From assembly GCF_030908215.1 (NCBI RefSeq), contig NZ_JAVFJK010000018.1:1-46236 (forward strand): a stretch of 46,236 nucleotides of DNA. The letters run 5' to 3'. Below the pieces are notes generated by a model. It did not search any database and had not been told where the DNA came from. It saw nothing but the letters and a program-made list of their open reading frames with translations. Below, in pieces: positions 7,792-17,771 of the stretch (its first letter is position 1; each line of letters begins with the position of its first letter). The stretch is from Sinomonas sp. ASV486. GTDB taxonomy: Bacteria; Actinomycetota; Actinomycetes; Actinomycetales; Micrococcaceae. A program made the position numbers and the translations under genes.

Positions 7792-9403
7792 CGGCCCAAT
7801 CCCCCTCGGCCGCCTCCTCGCTCGCCACTGCCGCGCGGGTCGACTCGTGGGCCGCATCCGCGCCAGCGGCACGACGGCGGGACGACTCGGTCCAGATCCC
7901 GGCGCGCCGCTCGGCTTCCAGCTCATCGCGGGCGGCCGCCTTGGCAGCCTTGCGGTCCTCATAGTCCTCGCGCTTCTCAGCACGCGTCGGACGCTCCCAG
8001 TCAGCGAGCCTCAAGTCCGTTCCGCGGGGGCCCGTGAGCAGCTCGGCGCCCGTCATCATGGTCGGCTCCCAGTCGAACACCACGCCGTCCTCCTCGCCGA
8101 TCACGACGGTGTCTCCCGGCTTTGCCCCGACCTTGAAGAGCTCGTTCTCGACGCCGAGACGGTTGAGCCGGTCGGCGAGATAGCCGATGGCCTCCTCATT
8201 GGTGAAGTCAGTCTGGATGACCCACTTCTCGGGCTTGTCGCCGAGCACGCGGAACAGTGGCTCGAGGTTGCGTTCCTCGCGACGGATCGTGAACTCCGTC
8301 TTGTTGACGGCTCGAGGGCGCAGGATCGTCGGCGTCACCTTGGGCGGGGCGGTCTCGAGCAAGTCCCGCGCCGCCTGGACGATCTCCGCCATCGCAAAGC
8401 CAAGCGCCCTGAGCCCCGCGTGGCTGGTCGCCGAGACCTCGAACACGCGGTAGCCCCGCCGCTCCAGCTCCGGGCGGACCATCTGGGCCATCTCCTGGCC
8501 GTCCGGGAGGTCGGTCTTGTTCAGGGCTACGAGCTTGGGCCGCTCGTTGAGCGGCGTGGCTTCGCCGTCGACGCCCGCGTAGCTCATGTCGACCGCGTAC
8601 TTCTCGAGCTCGCGTTCGATCACATCGAGGTCATCGAGGGGGTTCCGGTCAGCCTCAAGCGTCCCGCAGTCGAGAACGTGCACGATCGCCGCGCACCGCT
8701 CGACGTGCCGCAGGAAGTCGTGGCCGAGGCCGCGGCCCTCGCTGGCACCTTCGATGAGGCCGGGCACGTCCGCGATGGTGAAGCGCACGTCGCCGGCCTG
8801 GACCACCCCGAGGTTCGGCACGAGCGTCGTGAACGGGTAGTCGGCGATCTTGGGCCGCGCAGCAGACATCGCGGCGATGAGGCTCGATTTGCCGGCGGAG
8901 GGGAAGCCGACGAGGGCGATGTCCGCGATCGACTTGAGCTCGAGGACAATGTCGCCCTGTTCGCCCGGAATGCCCAGGAGTGCGAAGCCCGGCGCCTTCC
9001 GCTTGGCGGACGAGAGCGCAGCGTTGCCGAGACCGCCCTGACCGCCCGCTGCGGCGATGAACTCGGTGCCTTCGCCGACGAGATCGGCGAGGACCTCGCC
9101 GTCGCGGGACTTGACGACGGTGCCGTCCGGTACCGGCAGCACGAGCGTCTCGCCGCTGTGCCCGGCGCGCCAGTCGCCCATCCCGGGACCGCCGTTGTCG
9201 GCGTTGCGGTGCGGCGAGTGGTGGTAGTCGAGCAGCGTGGTGGTCTGGTGGGAGACACGCAGGACGACGTCGCCCCCGTTCCCACCGTTCCCGCCGTCAG
9301 GACCGCCCAGCGGCTTGAATTTCTCCCGCTTGACCGAGACGCAGCCGTGGCCACCGTTCCCGCCCGAGACGTGGAGGACCACACGGTCGACGAAGCTGGC
9401 CAC
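7775..9403 (-). CDS. obg: GTPase Obg/CgtA
   Basis: A 542-residue Obg GTPase acting in 50S subunit maturation and stress responses. The Gly-rich N-terminal Obg fold ([18 protein letters not shown], about 1-160) is followed by the G domain: G1 [10 protein letters not shown], switch [14 protein letters not shown]3 [12 protein letters not shown] and G4 NKTDLP. An OCT domain ([19 protein letters not shown]) and a charged Arg/Ala-rich tail complete it. It starts with GTG after AGGAG. It follows rpmA, but a terminator-like hairpin and its own -10 element lie between, so it may be uncoupled from the ribosomal-protein genes. Confidence 0.96.
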   Translation of the reverse strand: MASFVDRVVLHVSGGNGGHGCVSVKREKFKPLGGPDGGNGGNGGDVVLRVSHQTTTLLDYHHSPHRNADNGGPGMGDWRAGHSGETLVLPVPDGTVVKSRDGEVLADLVGEGTEFIAAAGGQGGLGNAALSSAKRKAPGFALLGIPGEQGDIVLELKSIADIALVGFPSAGKSSLIAAMSAARPKIADYPFTTLVPNLGVVQAGDVRFTIADVPGLIEGASEGRGLGHDFLRHVERCAAIVHVLDCGTLEADRNPLDDLDVIERELEKYAVDMSYAGVDGEATPLNERPKLVALNKTDLPDGQEMAQMVRPELERRGYRVFEVSATSHAGLRALGFAMAEIVQAARDLLETAPPKVTPTILRPRAVNKTEFTIRREERNLEPLFRVLGDKPEKWVIQTDFTNEEAIGYLADRLNRLGVENELFKVGAKPGDTVVIGEEDGVVFDWEPTMMTGAELLTGPRGTDLRLADWERPTRAEKREDYEDRKAAKAAARDELEAERRAGIWTESSRRRAAGADAAHESTRAAVASEEAAEGDWADDDNL

Positions 9404-9435
9404 TTGTAACTCCTAAGGTCTTCGGGTCTGACCCG

Positions 9436-9441
9436 ATTCTA
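9436..9441 (-). promoter_or_regulatory. -10 element ahead of obg
   Basis: TAGAAT on the minus strand lies about 33 bases upstream of the obg GTG and downstream of the rpmA terminator. The matching -35 region is poor. Confidence 0.4.
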
Positions 9442-9474
9442 GTGCTGGCCCCTCGGGAATCCGGTGGGGACAGC

Positions 9475-9507
9475 AAAAGGTGGAGCGGACCACTGGCCCA
9501 CTCCACC
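9475..9507 (-). terminator. Terminator or attenuator between rpmA and obg
   Basis: On the minus strand GGTGGAG and CTCCACC (outer arms at 9507-9479) form a hairpin with further internal pairing and are followed by TTTT (9478-9475). This fits partial termination after the abundant rplU-rpmA transcript. Confidence 0.6.
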
Positions 9508-9549
9508 CTCATGCTGGGCGCGCCCTGATGGGCGCGGGTCACTGCAGCG

Positions 9550-9807
9550 TTATGCCTGCGCAGCGACGATGTCCACGACGCGGCGGCCGCGACGGGTACC
9601 GAACTGGACCGCACCGGGCGTCAGGGCGAACAGAGTGTCGTCCTTGCCGCGGCCGACGCCGTTGCCCGGGTGGAAATGCGTGCCGCGCTGGCGGACGATG
9701 ATCTCGCCAGCGTTGACAGTCTGGCCGCCGAAGCGCTTGACGCCAAGGAACTGAGCGTTCGAGTCGCGGCCGTTGCGAGTGGAGCTTGCGCCCTTCTTAT
9801 GTGCCAT
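9550..9807 (-). CDS. rpmA: 50S ribosomal protein bL27
   Basis: An 85-residue bL27, a component of the peptidyl-transferase region whose N-terminus reaches the tRNA acceptor ends. The start [16 protein letters not shown] and the motif [18 protein letters not shown] are diagnostic. There is no cleavable N-terminal extension of the Firmicutes type. It lies 49 bases downstream of rplU, the normal gene order, with obg next. Confidence 0.98.
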   Translation of the reverse strand: MAHKKGASSTRNGRDSNAQFLGVKRFGGQTVNAGEIIVRQRGTHFHPGNGVGRGKDDTLFALTPGAVQFGTRRGRRVVDIVAAQA

Positions 9808-9856
9808 GAGCTGTGCCTCCCTGAGGAAATCTAGAGTCTGGGCGAACCGGAGAGGT

Positions 9857-10168
9857 TCAGGCGTTGATGCCGGTGATCTTGACCTTGGTCAGCTCCTGGC
9901 GGTGGCCCTGGCGCTTCTTGTAACCGGTCTTGTTCTTGTACTTCTGAATGACGATCTTCGGGCCACGGAGGTCTTCGAGGACCTCGGCCGTGACCGTCAC
10001 CTGAGCCAGCTCAGCAGCGGCAGAGGTAACCTTCTCACCGTCGACCAGCAGGAGGGCGGGCAGCTCGATAGTGCTGCCAGCCTCACCGGCCACGCGGTTG
10101 AGGGTGACGTAGTCTCCGACGGAAACCTTCTCCTGACGGCCGCCGGCGCGGACAATCGCGTACACCAC
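9857..10168 (-). CDS. rplU: 50S ribosomal protein bL21
   Basis: A 103-residue bL21 that binds 23S rRNA. It begins [14 protein letters not shown] and contains [23 protein letters not shown] near the C-terminus, the rRNA-binding end. The start is GTG at 10168, one codon before a second GTG, with an AAGTGAG site upstream. The longer frame opening at 10324 is non-coding leader. It heads the rplU-rpmA unit from its own promoter. Confidence 0.97.
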   Translation of the reverse strand: MVYAIVRAGGRQEKVSVGDYVTLNRVAGEAGSTIELPALLLVDGEKVTSAAAELAQVTVTAEVLEDLRGPKIVIQKYKNKTGYKKRQGHRQELTKVKITGINA

Positions 10169-10331
10169 TGGGGAACTCACTTCTCTCGACGATATTTCTA
10201 AAAGCTCTTTGCGCGCGACGCCCGGCGTCCGTGCACTGCACGGCGCGTCAGGCGTCCAAACTGTGCTTTCTGCCGTGAGTCCGCAAGGGGAATCCCTGGG
10301 AGTGAACCCCAAGTGACGGCGCAAGCACCGA
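10169..10331 (-). promoter_or_regulatory. Structured 5' leader of rplU
   Basis: About 160 nt between the predicted start and rplU. A nested hairpin at 10217-10256 has outer arms GACGCC/GGCGTC, middle GCG/CGC and inner CCGTGC/GCACGG around a 3-nt loop. Its position suggests control by bL21 or another factor. I cannot assign it to a known leader family. Confidence 0.45.
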
Positions 10332-10337
10332 GGATCA

Positions 10338-10367
10338 AGGATACGCTAGTCCTCTGCCCGGCCGCAA
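10338..10367 (-). promoter_or_regulatory. Probable rplU promoter
   Basis: On the minus strand TTGCGG (10367-10362) is followed by an 18-bp spacer and TATCCT (10343-10338). It lies after the thiD-tenA stop and before rplU. Confidence 0.5.
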
Positions 10368-10441
10368 ATGAGCCGGCCACCGGCCATCATCGACCGGCAA
10401 GCACGCCTGTACAGTCTAGCCCACCCGCGGGGCACCTGTGC

Positions 10442-12022
10442 TCACGCATACCGGCGCGGCGCGTCGAAGAACTCCCGCTCATAGACGGACGAGGCCATGA
10501 AGGCCTCCCGCATCGCCTCGCGCTCGGGTGCTGACGCCCGCCGGCCGGCCGCATCCGTATACGCGATGGCACGGCGGGTCGACGCGGCGAACGCCTCGTC
10601 CGCGTACGTGCCAATCCACTCGGCGTACGGATGCTTCCCCGACTCCGAGCGGCCGGCATGCCGCGCGTGCAGCGCCGAACCGACTTCGGCGTAGATCCAG
10701 TAGCAGGGCAGCGCAGCAGCGGCGAGCACGGCATAGCTCCCCGAGGCGGAGGCGGCCAGAAGATGGTCCACGTAGGCCTTCGTCACGGGGCCCGGACGCC
10801 CCGCGCCGTCCGCACCCGATCGTGGGGCGCCACCACGAGAGGCACCGGAAGGTGAGACATCCGGAAGCCGCTGCCCGGCGGCGTCGTGCGCCTGAACCGG
10901 GTGACGGGACAGCCAGGTGCGGTGCAGCTCCGCCTCGACCGCGAGGCATACCCGGGCACCCTCGGCCCAGAAGGCCTGCTCCTCCTCGCTCGGCGCGAGG
11001 GCGCTCGCACGGGCCAGGACCCGTGAATAGCCATTGAGGTAGAGCGCGTCCTGAGTTAGGTAGTACGCGAAGTGGGCCTCGGGCAGCGTGCCTCCGTCCA
11101 GCTCCGCAATGAAAGGCAGGGCATCGATCTCCGCCCGCACCTTCGCCGTGTCCTCCCACAGGGAATCCGTGAACTCCCCCTCGGCGAGGGGCACGGAGGC
11201 CTGAGCATGGTGGAAGTGGTGCACGGGACCGTGCCCGTGCCCGACCTCGAGCTCACCCGAAGCCTCGAGGGCGCCGCGCAGCCAGGCCTTGGCCACGGCC
11301 AGCGAACGCTGCCAGTCACCAGTGCGCGCCTGTACTGTCGCGAGCGCGGAGGAGAGCGAGCAGCCCGTCCCGTGCGTATTGGGGGTATCGATCCGCTCGC
11401 CGCCGAGCTCGGCGATCAGAGGACCCTCGGGATGGTTCGCGTCGACGAGCGCATCCGGACAGCTCGATCCTGCGAGGTGGCCGCCCTTCACGAGCACCGT
11501 CGCGCCCGTGCGCTCGGACAGCCGCGTGCCCTGGTCAAGGGCCACGGCCCACGTGGACGCTGTCGGCTCCCCGAGGAGCGCGGCCAGCTCGGGCAGGTTC
11601 GGCGTGATGAGGTGCGCCCGCGTCAGCAGGCCGCGAAGGGCTTCCTCGGCGTCGGGGGCGAGCAGCCGGTCACCGCTCGTGGCGACCATCACGGGATCGA
11701 GCACGACGACGTCCGGCCGTGTCGCGTCGAGCCATGCCGCCACGGTGCGGATCACCTCCGCATCGGCGAGCATGCCGATCTTGACGGCGTCCACCGCGAT
11801 GTCGCTGCCGACGGCCTCGAGCTGGGCGGCGAGGAACTCAGGCGGCGGCGTGTGGACTGCCGTGACACCGCGAGTGTTCTGCGCGGTGAGTGCCGTGATG
11901 GCACACATCCCGTATCCGCCCATCGCGGCGATGCTCTTGAGGTCGGCCTGGATGCCGGCTCCGCCCGAAGGATCGGAGCCGGCAATGCTCAGAACCCGGG
12001 GAACCCGGGCTGTACCAGGCAC
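10442..12022 (-). CDS. thiD: ThiD-TenA fusion: HMP(-P) kinase / thiaminase II-like
   Basis: A 526-residue two-domain protein. Residues 1 to about 265 are ThiD, phosphorylating hydroxymethylpyrimidine and its phosphate for thiamine synthesis: [29 protein letters not shown] and [13 protein letters not shown] near the catalytic Asp/Gly region. From about residue 285 the protein is TenA/TENA-THI4-like, which salvages pyrimidine from degraded thiamine: [15 protein letters not shown], the catalytic cysteine in [11 protein letters not shown] and a final [10 protein letters not shown] His/Gly linker ([12 protein letters not shown]) joins them. The gene starts three bases after the rne stop. No TPP riboswitch precedes it, so it probably depends on rne transcription. 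Confidence 0.93.
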   Translation of the reverse strand: MPGTARVPRVLSIAGSDPSGGAGIQADLKSIAAMGGYGMCAITALTAQNTRGVTAVHTPPPEFLAAQLEAVGSDIAVDAVKIGMLADAEVIRTVAAWLDATRPDVVVLDPVMVATSGDRLLAPDAEEALRGLLTRAHLITPNLPELAALLGEPTASTWAVALDQGTRLSERTGATVLVKGGHLAGSSCPDALVDANHPEGPLIAELGGERIDTPNTHGTGCSLSSALATVQARTGDWQRSLAVAKAWLRGALEASGELEVGHGHGPVHHFHHAQASVPLAEGEFTDSLWEDTAKVRAEIDALPFIAELDGGTLPEAHFAYYLTQDALYLNGYSRVLARASALAPSEEEQAFWAEGARVCLAVEAELHRTWLSRHPVQAHDAAGQRLPDVSPSGASRGGAPRSGADGAGRPGPVTKAYVDHLLAASASGSYAVLAAAALPCYWIYAEVGSALHARHAGRSESGKHPYAEWIGTYADEAFAASTRRAIAYTDAAGRRASAPEREAMREAFMASSVYEREFFDAPRRYA

Positions 12023-12025
12023 TCC

Positions 12026-15000
12026 CTACAGCTCCGACGCCGGTACGCCGACCCCGAGGATGAGCGGACCGCCATCCTCCGGCGGCGTCTGCGGTTCGGT
12101 GCGCGGTGCCGGTGACGCGGAGCGGGTCTGGCCGCCGACGGCGCCCTCGGACGCTTCCACGCGGGTCACCTCGGCGGAACCCTGGCCGCTGCGCGCACCG
12201 CGGGAGCGGCGGCGGCCCGGGCGCGCCTCCCCCTCGGATGTCGTGTGGCGCTCGCCGGTGATCTGGTCGAAGGCCTGGCTCAGGGCGTCGAGGCTCAGGA
12301 CCGGCTCCGGCGCTGGCGGCTCGTGGACGACGTCTCCGTGCGGGAGTTCGATCCGCTCGCCGCCGATGGTGAGGACAGAGAGGTGCTCCGCGTCTCCCGC
12401 CGGCACGCGGACAACGTCCGCTGCGTGGGTGGCCTCGGCCTGCGCCGCCGGTGCAGAGGCCGCGACCGCGGCGGTCGGCGACTTCTGGGGCGCCTCCGTC
12501 CCAGCAGCCGGCACCGGTGCCTGTACCGGTGCTGAAGGTGCCCCGGCATGCTCCGTCGCCTCGGTGTGGGCCTCAGCATGCATGTCGGCATCGTGGGCGT
12601 GCGCCGCGTGCGCCGCGGCCGCAACCGCCGCAAGGGCAGCCCGGGTGGCCTGGGCGCGGGCCTGCCGCTCGGCGTCGTCCACAGGGGGTTCGGGCGCTGC
12701 GGCTGGAGTCGCGGGGACATCGGCCGGCTGGCCGCCCCCCCGACGGCGGCGCTTGCGGCCAGCAGCGGCACCGTTGACCTCGGTGACGCGGGGCGCCTGG
12801 TGCTCCACGGCCGGGGCCGAGGGACGGCCATTCCCGCGCTCGACCGGCTCGTCGTAGGTGATGACGCCGCGGCCCGCGCAGACCTCGCAGGTCTCGCTGA
12901 AGACCTCGAGGAGCCCTGTTCCCATCCGCTTGCGGGTCATCTGCACGAGGCCGAGCGAGGTGACCTCGGCGACCTGGTGCTTGGTCCGGTCGCGGCCGAG
13001 GCACTCGACGAGACGGCGCAGGACGAGATCGCGGTTGGATTCGAGCACCATGTCGATGAAGTCGATCACGATGATGCCGCCGATGTCGCGCAGCCGCAGC
13101 TGGCGGACGATCTCCTCAGCGGCCTCGAGGTTGTTCTTCGTCACCGTCTCCTCGAGGTTGCCCCCTGAGCCTGTGAACTTTCCCGTGTTGACGTCGACCA
13201 CGGTCATGGCCTCGGTCCGGTCGATCACGAGGGAGCCGCCCGAGGGAAGGAACACCTTGCGGTCGAGCGCCTTGTGGATCTGCTCGTCGACGCGCCACTG
13301 GGCGAAGATGTCCTCGTCACCCTGGTACTTCTCGAGCCGGCCCAGCAGGTCCGGGGCCACGTAGGTCACGTAGGCCTCGATCGTGTCCCAGGCCTCGTCG
13401 CCGCTCACGATGAGCTTCGAGAAGTCCTCATTGAAGACGTCGCGGACCACCTTGATGGTCAGGTCCGGCTCGCCGTAGAGGAGCTCGGGGGCGAGGACCT
13501 TGGTTGAGGTGGCCTGGCCCTGGATCGACTCCCACTGGGAGCGCAGACGGTTGATGTCGTGCGTGAGCTCTTCCTCGCTTGCCCCCTCGGCGGCGGTCCG
13601 GACGATGACGCCGGCATCCTCGGGGAGTCGGTCCTTGAGGATCTTCTTCAGGCGCGTGCGCTCGACGTCGGGCAGCTTGCGCGAGATGCCGGTCATGGAG
13701 CCGCCGGGTACGTACACGAGGTAGCGCCCCGGCAGGGAGATCTGGCTCGTGAGGCGTGCACCCTTGTGGCCGACCGGATCCTTCGTGACCTGCACGAGGA
13801 CGGAGTCTCCGGACTTGAGCGCGTTCTCGATACGGCGCGGGGCGCCGTCGAGCCCTGCCGCGTCCCAGTTGACCTCTCCCGCGTACAGCACGGCGTTGCG
13901 GCCGCGCCCGATGTCGACGAAGGCCGCTTCCATGGATGGGAGCACGTTCTGCACCCGGCCCAGATAGACGTTGCCGATGAGCGAGTCCTGCTGGGTCTTG
14001 GATACGAAGTGCTCCGCGAGCAGACCGTCCTCGAGGACCGCGATCTGGATGCGGTCCTCGTTCTGGCGGACCACCATCTGCCGGTCCACGGACTCGCGCC
14101 GGGCCAGGAACTCGGCCTCGGTGATCACGTGACGACGGCGGCCGGATTCGCGGGACTCACGGCGGCGCTGCTTCTTCGCCTCGAGGCGGGTCGAGCCCTT
14201 GACACTCTGGACACGCGTGCTCGTGGACTCCGACGGCGTCCGCGGCGCCCGGACACGTGTGACCGTTCCGGGCGGATCGTCATCGAGACCGCCTTCGAGC
14301 TCGAGGTCCACGTCTCCGCGACGACGGCGCCGACGACGGCGCGAGGTGACCTCCTCGGACTCCTCCTCGTGCGCCTCGCCGTCCTCTTCGCCCTGCTCCT
14401 CGGAGCCCTCGGCACCCTCGGCGCCGCGAGCGGTCCGGCTCCGGCGCCCCCGGCTACGGCGGCGGCGGCGGCTCGCGACATCGGTGTCGTCGTCGTTCTC
14501 GTCCTGCTCTTCCTCGTCGACGGGCTCGACGGCAGGAGTGGGCCGGACGATGGTGCTGAGGTCCGGCGCCTGGAAGATCATCGAGGTCGGGGAAAGCTGC
14601 TCGCTGAACAGCACCCCGCGTGCGCTCTGGGGCTTCTCGGACTCGTCCGCCGGCTCGGCGCCGCTTGCCGAGGCCGCGGCAACTGCGGTTCCCTCTGCGA
14701 TCGTGGCCTCTGCTGTGGTGGCCTCTGCTGTGGTGGCCCCTGCCGTGGTGGTCCCCGCTGTCGGGGTCACTGGCGCGGTTTCGCGGTCTGCGCCCCGCTG
14801 ATCGAAGGTGGCGGCTGCCGCGGAAGCCGCGCCGCGGGCGGTGCGCGTGCGCCCTGCTCGAGCGGGCTTCTGCTCGGCGACGGCCTTCCCCGTCTGCGGC
14901 TGCGGCTCGGCCTGCGCAGTGGGTGCGGGCTCGGCAGCGGCTGACGCAGCGCTCGTCGATGCCCTCCGGCGGGCGCGGACCGAACTTTTCGCACGCCGTG

Positions 15001-15538
15001 CCGCGGCTGGCTCGTCGCGAACGGGCTCGGCGGCCGGCTTCGTTTCTTCAGGCTCTGGTTCCTGCCGCTCCGGGAGGCTCGTCTCCGCCTTGACGGCCGC
15101 TGCGCGGGCTGACGTGCGGCGCCGCGACCGCGCATGCGCCGGCTTCTCCCCGGGTGCGGCCTCCGGCTCGGCAGAGTCCTCGGCCGCGGGAACGTCCGCA
15201 ACGGGTGCCGCGGCGATTGAACTGTCCGCGGTGTCCGTCTCCGGCGTGGTGTCTTCGGCCTCCTCGGTCGGGGCAGCGGCCTTGCGGCGGCTCCGGGTGG
15301 CCCGCTTGGCCGGAGAGGCCGGGGCCTCGCCAGCGACCGCGTCCTCACCGGGACCTGCCGCGGGGGCCACGTCGACCGGTGCCGCGTCAACGGGTGCCGC
15401 AGTGGCGTCCGCCGTCGCGGCGGGGGCGCCGGTAGGCGCCGAGGCGCTCCGGCGGCGGGAAGTACGGCGGGGCTTGTCCTGCTGGTCCGCCGGTGCTGCA
15501 TCCGGGGTCGAGCCGCCGGGCTGCTGTTCGATATCCAT
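12026..15538 (-). CDS. rne: Ribonuclease E/G
   Basis: A 1170-residue endoribonuclease for mRNA decay and for rRNA and tRNA processing. The catalytic core (about residues 480-900) holds an S1 RNA-binding domain ([20 protein letters not shown]), the 5'-sensor/RNase H-like region, the metal-binding aspartates in [10 protein letters not shown] and IVIDFIDM, and a CEVCAGRG zinc-link. Nearly 480 residues of Ala/Pro/Arg/Glu-rich disorder precede it and about 270 follow, the actinobacterial layout. The ATG at 15538 is preferred to the more upstream GTG because of the TTTGGAG site before it. thiD follows within four bases. Confidence 0.95.
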   Translation of the reverse strand: MDIEQQPGGSTPDAAPADQQDKPRRTSRRRSASAPTGAPAATADATAAPVDAAPVDVAPAAGPGEDAVAGEAPASPAKRATRSRRKAAAPTEEAEDTTPETDTADSSIAAAPVADVPAAEDSAEPEAAPGEKPAHARSRRRTSARAAAVKAETSLPERQEPEPEETKPAAEPVRDEPAAARRAKSSVRARRRASTSAASAAAEPAPTAQAEPQPQTGKAVAEQKPARAGRTRTARGAASAAAATFDQRGADRETAPVTPTAGTTTAGATTAEATTAEATIAEGTAVAAASASGAEPADESEKPQSARGVLFSEQLSPTSMIFQAPDLSTIVRPTPAVEPVDEEEQDENDDDTDVASRRRRRSRGRRSRTARGAEGAEGSEEQGEEDGEAHEEESEEVTSRRRRRRRRGDVDLELEGGLDDDPPGTVTRVRAPRTPSESTSTRVQSVKGSTRLEAKKQRRRESRESGRRRHVITEAEFLARRESVDRQMVVRQNEDRIQIAVLEDGLLAEHFVSKTQQDSLIGNVYLGRVQNVLPSMEAAFVDIGRGRNAVLYAGEVNWDAAGLDGAPRRIENALKSGDSVLVQVTKDPVGHKGARLTSQISLPGRYLVYVPGGSMTGISRKLPDVERTRLKKILKDRLPEDAGVIVRTAAEGASEEELTHDINRLRSQWESIQGQATSTKVLAPELLYGEPDLTIKVVRDVFNEDFSKLIVSGDEAWDTIEAYVTYVAPDLLGRLEKYQGDEDIFAQWRVDEQIHKALDRKVFLPSGGSLVIDRTEAMTVVDVNTGKFTGSGGNLEETVTKNNLEAAEEIVRQLRLRDIGGIIVIDFIDMVLESNRDLVLRRLVECLGRDRTKHQVAEVTSLGLVQMTRKRMGTGLLEVFSETCEVCAGRGVITYDEPVERGNGRPSAPAVEHQAPRVTEVNGAAAGRKRRRRGGGQPADVPATPAAAPEPPVDDAERQARAQATRAALAAVAAAAHAAHAHDADMHAEAHTEATEHAGAPSAPVQAPVPAAGTEAPQKSPTAAVAASAPAAQAEATHAADVVRVPAGDAEHLSVLTIGGERIELPHGDVVHEPPAPEPVLSLDALSQAFDQITGERHTTSEGEARPGRRRSRGARSGQGSAEVTRVEASEGAVGGQTRSASPAPRTEPQTPPEDGGPLILGVGVPASEL
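14703..14762 (-). repeat. 15-bp tandem repeats in rne
   Basis: Four consecutive 15-bp units of the type GTGGCCTCTGCTGTG (two identical, two diverged) encode [10 protein letters not shown]-like pentapeptides in the disordered N-terminal region of RNase E. It is in frame and likely polymorphic in copy number. Confidence 0.8.
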
Positions 15539-15996
15539 CTGTGAGTACTCCAAAGCCGCCCCGTCCGCCCCCACATACGGCGGCCGCGGCGACGCCACGA
15601 GTCGGCACCCGCGGGCGCCGACGAAAGTCGGTTCTGTGCCAGCACGGCCACGCCGTGCAGGCCGGTGCCGCGTTCAACCCGCCACCGGTCAAGGCCGGGC
15701 AGGTGCCGCTCTGGCCCGAGTCACCCGGTCAGGATCGGTGGATCCGGACGGGGTCTGGGCCGGCGGTCTTCTCGCTGTGCACCTGACCGGGCACTGCATG
15801 TGGGACAGTGTCCGGCCAATGGCATTGTCTCACACGGCCTCTCACATCATGCCGCGGCCCACCCCAAGGACACGAGACTTCACAGGGCGCGGGATGTCTC
15901 GGCGCGGACGGCACGAGCGGGGTTCGGGTCCCACGACCCAGCCGCCGCCCAGACGGCCCGCCTAGAATCGAAGTCATCCGGCCAGGAAGGACCTCC
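15539..15996 (+). other. Divergent intergenic region rne / VKOR
   Basis: No credible gene lies here. Toward rne it holds GC hairpins that would fall in the rne leader: GTCGGC/GCCGAC with an inner CCCGCGGG (15601-15622) and GCACGGC/GCCGTGC (15642-15658). Toward the VKOR gene there is a TAGAAT -10-like hexamer at 15963-15968, 28 bases before its ATG. I see no convincing rne promoter. Confidence 0.5.
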
Positions 15997-16689
15997 ATGA
16001 CCCCCCAGACCAGCGCCAGCCGGGCCAACCCGGCCACCGAACGCAGCAGCGTTCCGTCTACAGCAGACCGCAGTGGCGCTGACCCGCAGGATTCCGCCGT
16101 CCACGTCATGACGCGTGCCAAGCCGTTCGCCTGGCTCCTCCTGATCACGAGCGTGGTCGGCTGGCTCGCCTCGGGCGATCTGGTCCTCGAGAAGCTCGAG
16201 AAGCTCATCAATCCGGCTCACACGACGATCTGCGACGTGAATCCGTGGGTCTCGTGCGGCGAGGTCATGAGCACGTGGCAGAGTTCCCTCTTCGGATTCC
16301 CGAACATGTTCATCGGCATCGTGGCCTTCGCGGTCACGACCACGGTGGCCATGGCCATCCTCTCGGGGGCGGCGTTCGCACGGTGGTTCTGGATCGGCCT
16401 GCAGATCGGCGTCACGCTCGGCTTCGTATTCGTCGTGTGGCTGTGGAGCCAGGCCCTCTACTCAATCGGGATCCTGTGCCCGCTGTGCATGGTCGTGTGG
16501 TCGATGATGATCCCGATGTTCGTCTGGACCACAATCCGCAACATCGTCCACGGCATCATCCCCGCGCCGGCCGGTGTGGCCCGTGGCATCGCCGACTGGG
16601 GCTGGGTGATCGTGGCCGTCGGCTACGTGGCCGTCATCGCCACGATCTTCTTCCGCTTCCTCCACATGTTCATCCCCTCCACCATGTAG
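15997..16689 (+). CDS. Vitamin K epoxide reductase (VKOR) family protein
   Basis: A 230-residue integral membrane thiol oxidoreductase. VKOR homologues reoxidise DsbA/Trx-like partners with a quinone as electron acceptor, giving disulfides outside the membrane. About 40 hydrophilic residues precede the first helix (FAWLLLITSVVGWLASG). The loop cysteine pair is CDVNPWVSC and the active-site pair is CPLC (in GILCPLCMVVW), followed by three more helices. The ATG at 15997 has AGGAAGG six bases upstream. No partner oxidoreductase is adjacent. It is the only plus-strand gene in this region. Confidence 0.9.
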   Translation: MTPQTSASRANPATERSSVPSTADRSGADPQDSAVHVMTRAKPFAWLLLITSVVGWLASGDLVLEKLEKLINPAHTTICDVNPWVSCGEVMSTWQSSLFGFPNMFIGIVAFAVTTTVAMAILSGAAFARWFWIGLQIGVTLGFVFVVWLWSQALYSIGILCPLCMVVWSMMIPMFVWTTIRNIVHGIIPAPAGVARGIADWGWVIVAVGYVAVIATIFFRFLHMFIPSTM

Positions 16690-16752
16690 CACTTCGCCGG
16701 TATCCATCTCGGATACACGTCCTGCGCGCCTTGAACCCTTTCAGGTACGCGG

Positions 16753-16800
16753 ACGACGACGGCCGGCGCCTTCCACGCGGAAGGCACCGGCCGTCGTCGT
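16753..16800. terminator. Hairpin between convergent VKOR and ndk genes
   Basis: A 22-bp arm from ACGACGACGGCC through GCCTTCC pairs with its complement across an ACGC loop, with one mismatch. It lacks a T-tract on either side but sits where a bidirectional terminator is expected. Confidence 0.65.
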
Positions 16801-16868
16801 ACTCGCAATGCCGAACCGGCGCGAGAGCCGTACCCGGAACACCAGGGCGGCTGGCGGGGAGGCAGGGG

Positions 16869-17288
16869 TCAGGCGGAGAACCAGATGGCGATCTCGCGCT
16901 CGGCCGACTCCGGCGAGTCCGAGCCGTGGACGAGATTCTGCTGGACCTTGAGCCCCCAGTCACGGCCGAAGTCCCCGCGGATGGTCCCGGGAGCCGCGAC
17001 GGTCGGATCCGTGGCGCCGGCGAGCGAGCGGAAAGCTTCGATGACGCGCTCCCCCTCGAAGATCGCCGCGACCACCGGACCGCTCGCCATGAACTCGAGG
17101 AGGGGCTCGTAGAAGGGCTTGCCCTCGTGCTCGGCGTAGTGCTCGGCGAGGAGCTCGCGGCCCGGGGTGAGCTGCTCGAGGGCGGCGAGCCGGTACCCCT
17201 TCGCCTCGACGCGGGCGAGGATGGCTCCGGTCAGGCCGCGCGAGACGCCGTCCGGCTTGACGAGAACAAGGGTGCGTTCGGTAGTCAC
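16869..17288 (-). CDS. ndk: Nucleoside diphosphate kinase
   Basis: A 139-residue NDK transferring the gamma-phosphate of ATP to nucleoside diphosphates through a phosphohistidine. The start [16 protein letters not shown] and the catalytic [16 protein letters not shown] (active His) are diagnostic, and length is typical. It lies 39 bases after the DUF4233 gene in the ileS-folC unit, a common actinobacterial order. Confidence 0.97.
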   Translation of the reverse strand: MTTERTLVLVKPDGVSRGLTGAILARVEAKGYRLAALEQLTPGRELLAEHYAEHEGKPFYEPLLEFMASGPVVAAIFEGERVIEAFRSLAGATDPTVAAPGTIRGDFGRDWGLKVQQNLVHGSDSPESAEREIAIWFSA

Positions 17289-17327
17289 AGGTACTCCTGG
17301 GTGAAGTCGGCTGGTTTCCTGCCCAGT

Positions 17328-17771
17328 CTACTGATCACGCCCCCCGGGGTGCTCCCGCTCCCACTCGGCCTGCTCTAGGTCGCGCTGGGCGTTCTCACGG
17401 TCGAGCCGAGCGCCCGTGCGGATCGTGAAGAACCAGGTGACGAGCAGCACCGCCCCGACGAGGAACATCATCGGCTCAAAGAACCCAAGCGCGAGGAGGG
17501 CCAGCTGGAGGACCCATCCCACCCAGAGGCCCCACGGCCGTGAGACCACGGCGCACGCGAGGATGAACACGACCATGAGCCCGAGCCCGCCGCCGAGGAT
17601 CGCCCCGGCGCCCAGCTCCCTCCCCCGCAGCCCGAACAGGACGAGGGTCGCGAAGAACACCACGAACGCTTCCATCAGGAGCAGCACCGAGGCGAACATC
17701 ACCCGGACTGACCGGCGCTTCCTGGGCATCCCCGGCCGCCATTCGCGCTGGGCCCTCGTGAGACCGGCCAT
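17328..17771 (-). CDS. DUF4233 membrane protein
   Basis: A 147-residue protein with four hydrophobic helices (beginning VMFASVLLLMEAFVVFFATL, then GGGLGLMVVFILACAVV, VLQLALLALGFF and MFLVGAVLLVTWFF) and charged termini. It matches the DUF4233 family found next to folC in Actinobacteria; function is unknown. Its ATG overlaps the folC stop as TGATG, so translation is coupled to folC. A long alternative frame through this region is a shadow of folC. Confidence 0.88.
   Translation of the reverse strand: MAGLTRAQREWRPGMPRKRRSVRVMFASVLLLMEAFVVFFATLVLFGLRGRELGAGAILGGGLGLMVVFILACAVVSRPWGLWVGWVLQLALLALGFFEPMMFLVGAVLLVTWFFTIRTGARLDRENAQRDLEQAEWEREHPGGRDQ

Noticed and set aside
11900-12040. A TPP riboswitch for thiD
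   Set aside because: Only three bases separate the rne stop from the thiD start, and I see no thi-box sequence in the end of rne.
13559-14944. Long antisense reading frames over rne, ileS, obg and pepN
   Set aside because: These are expected in GC-rich DNA opposite real genes; their translations are low complexity (Arg/Pro/Gly/Ser) without domains or ribosome-binding sites.
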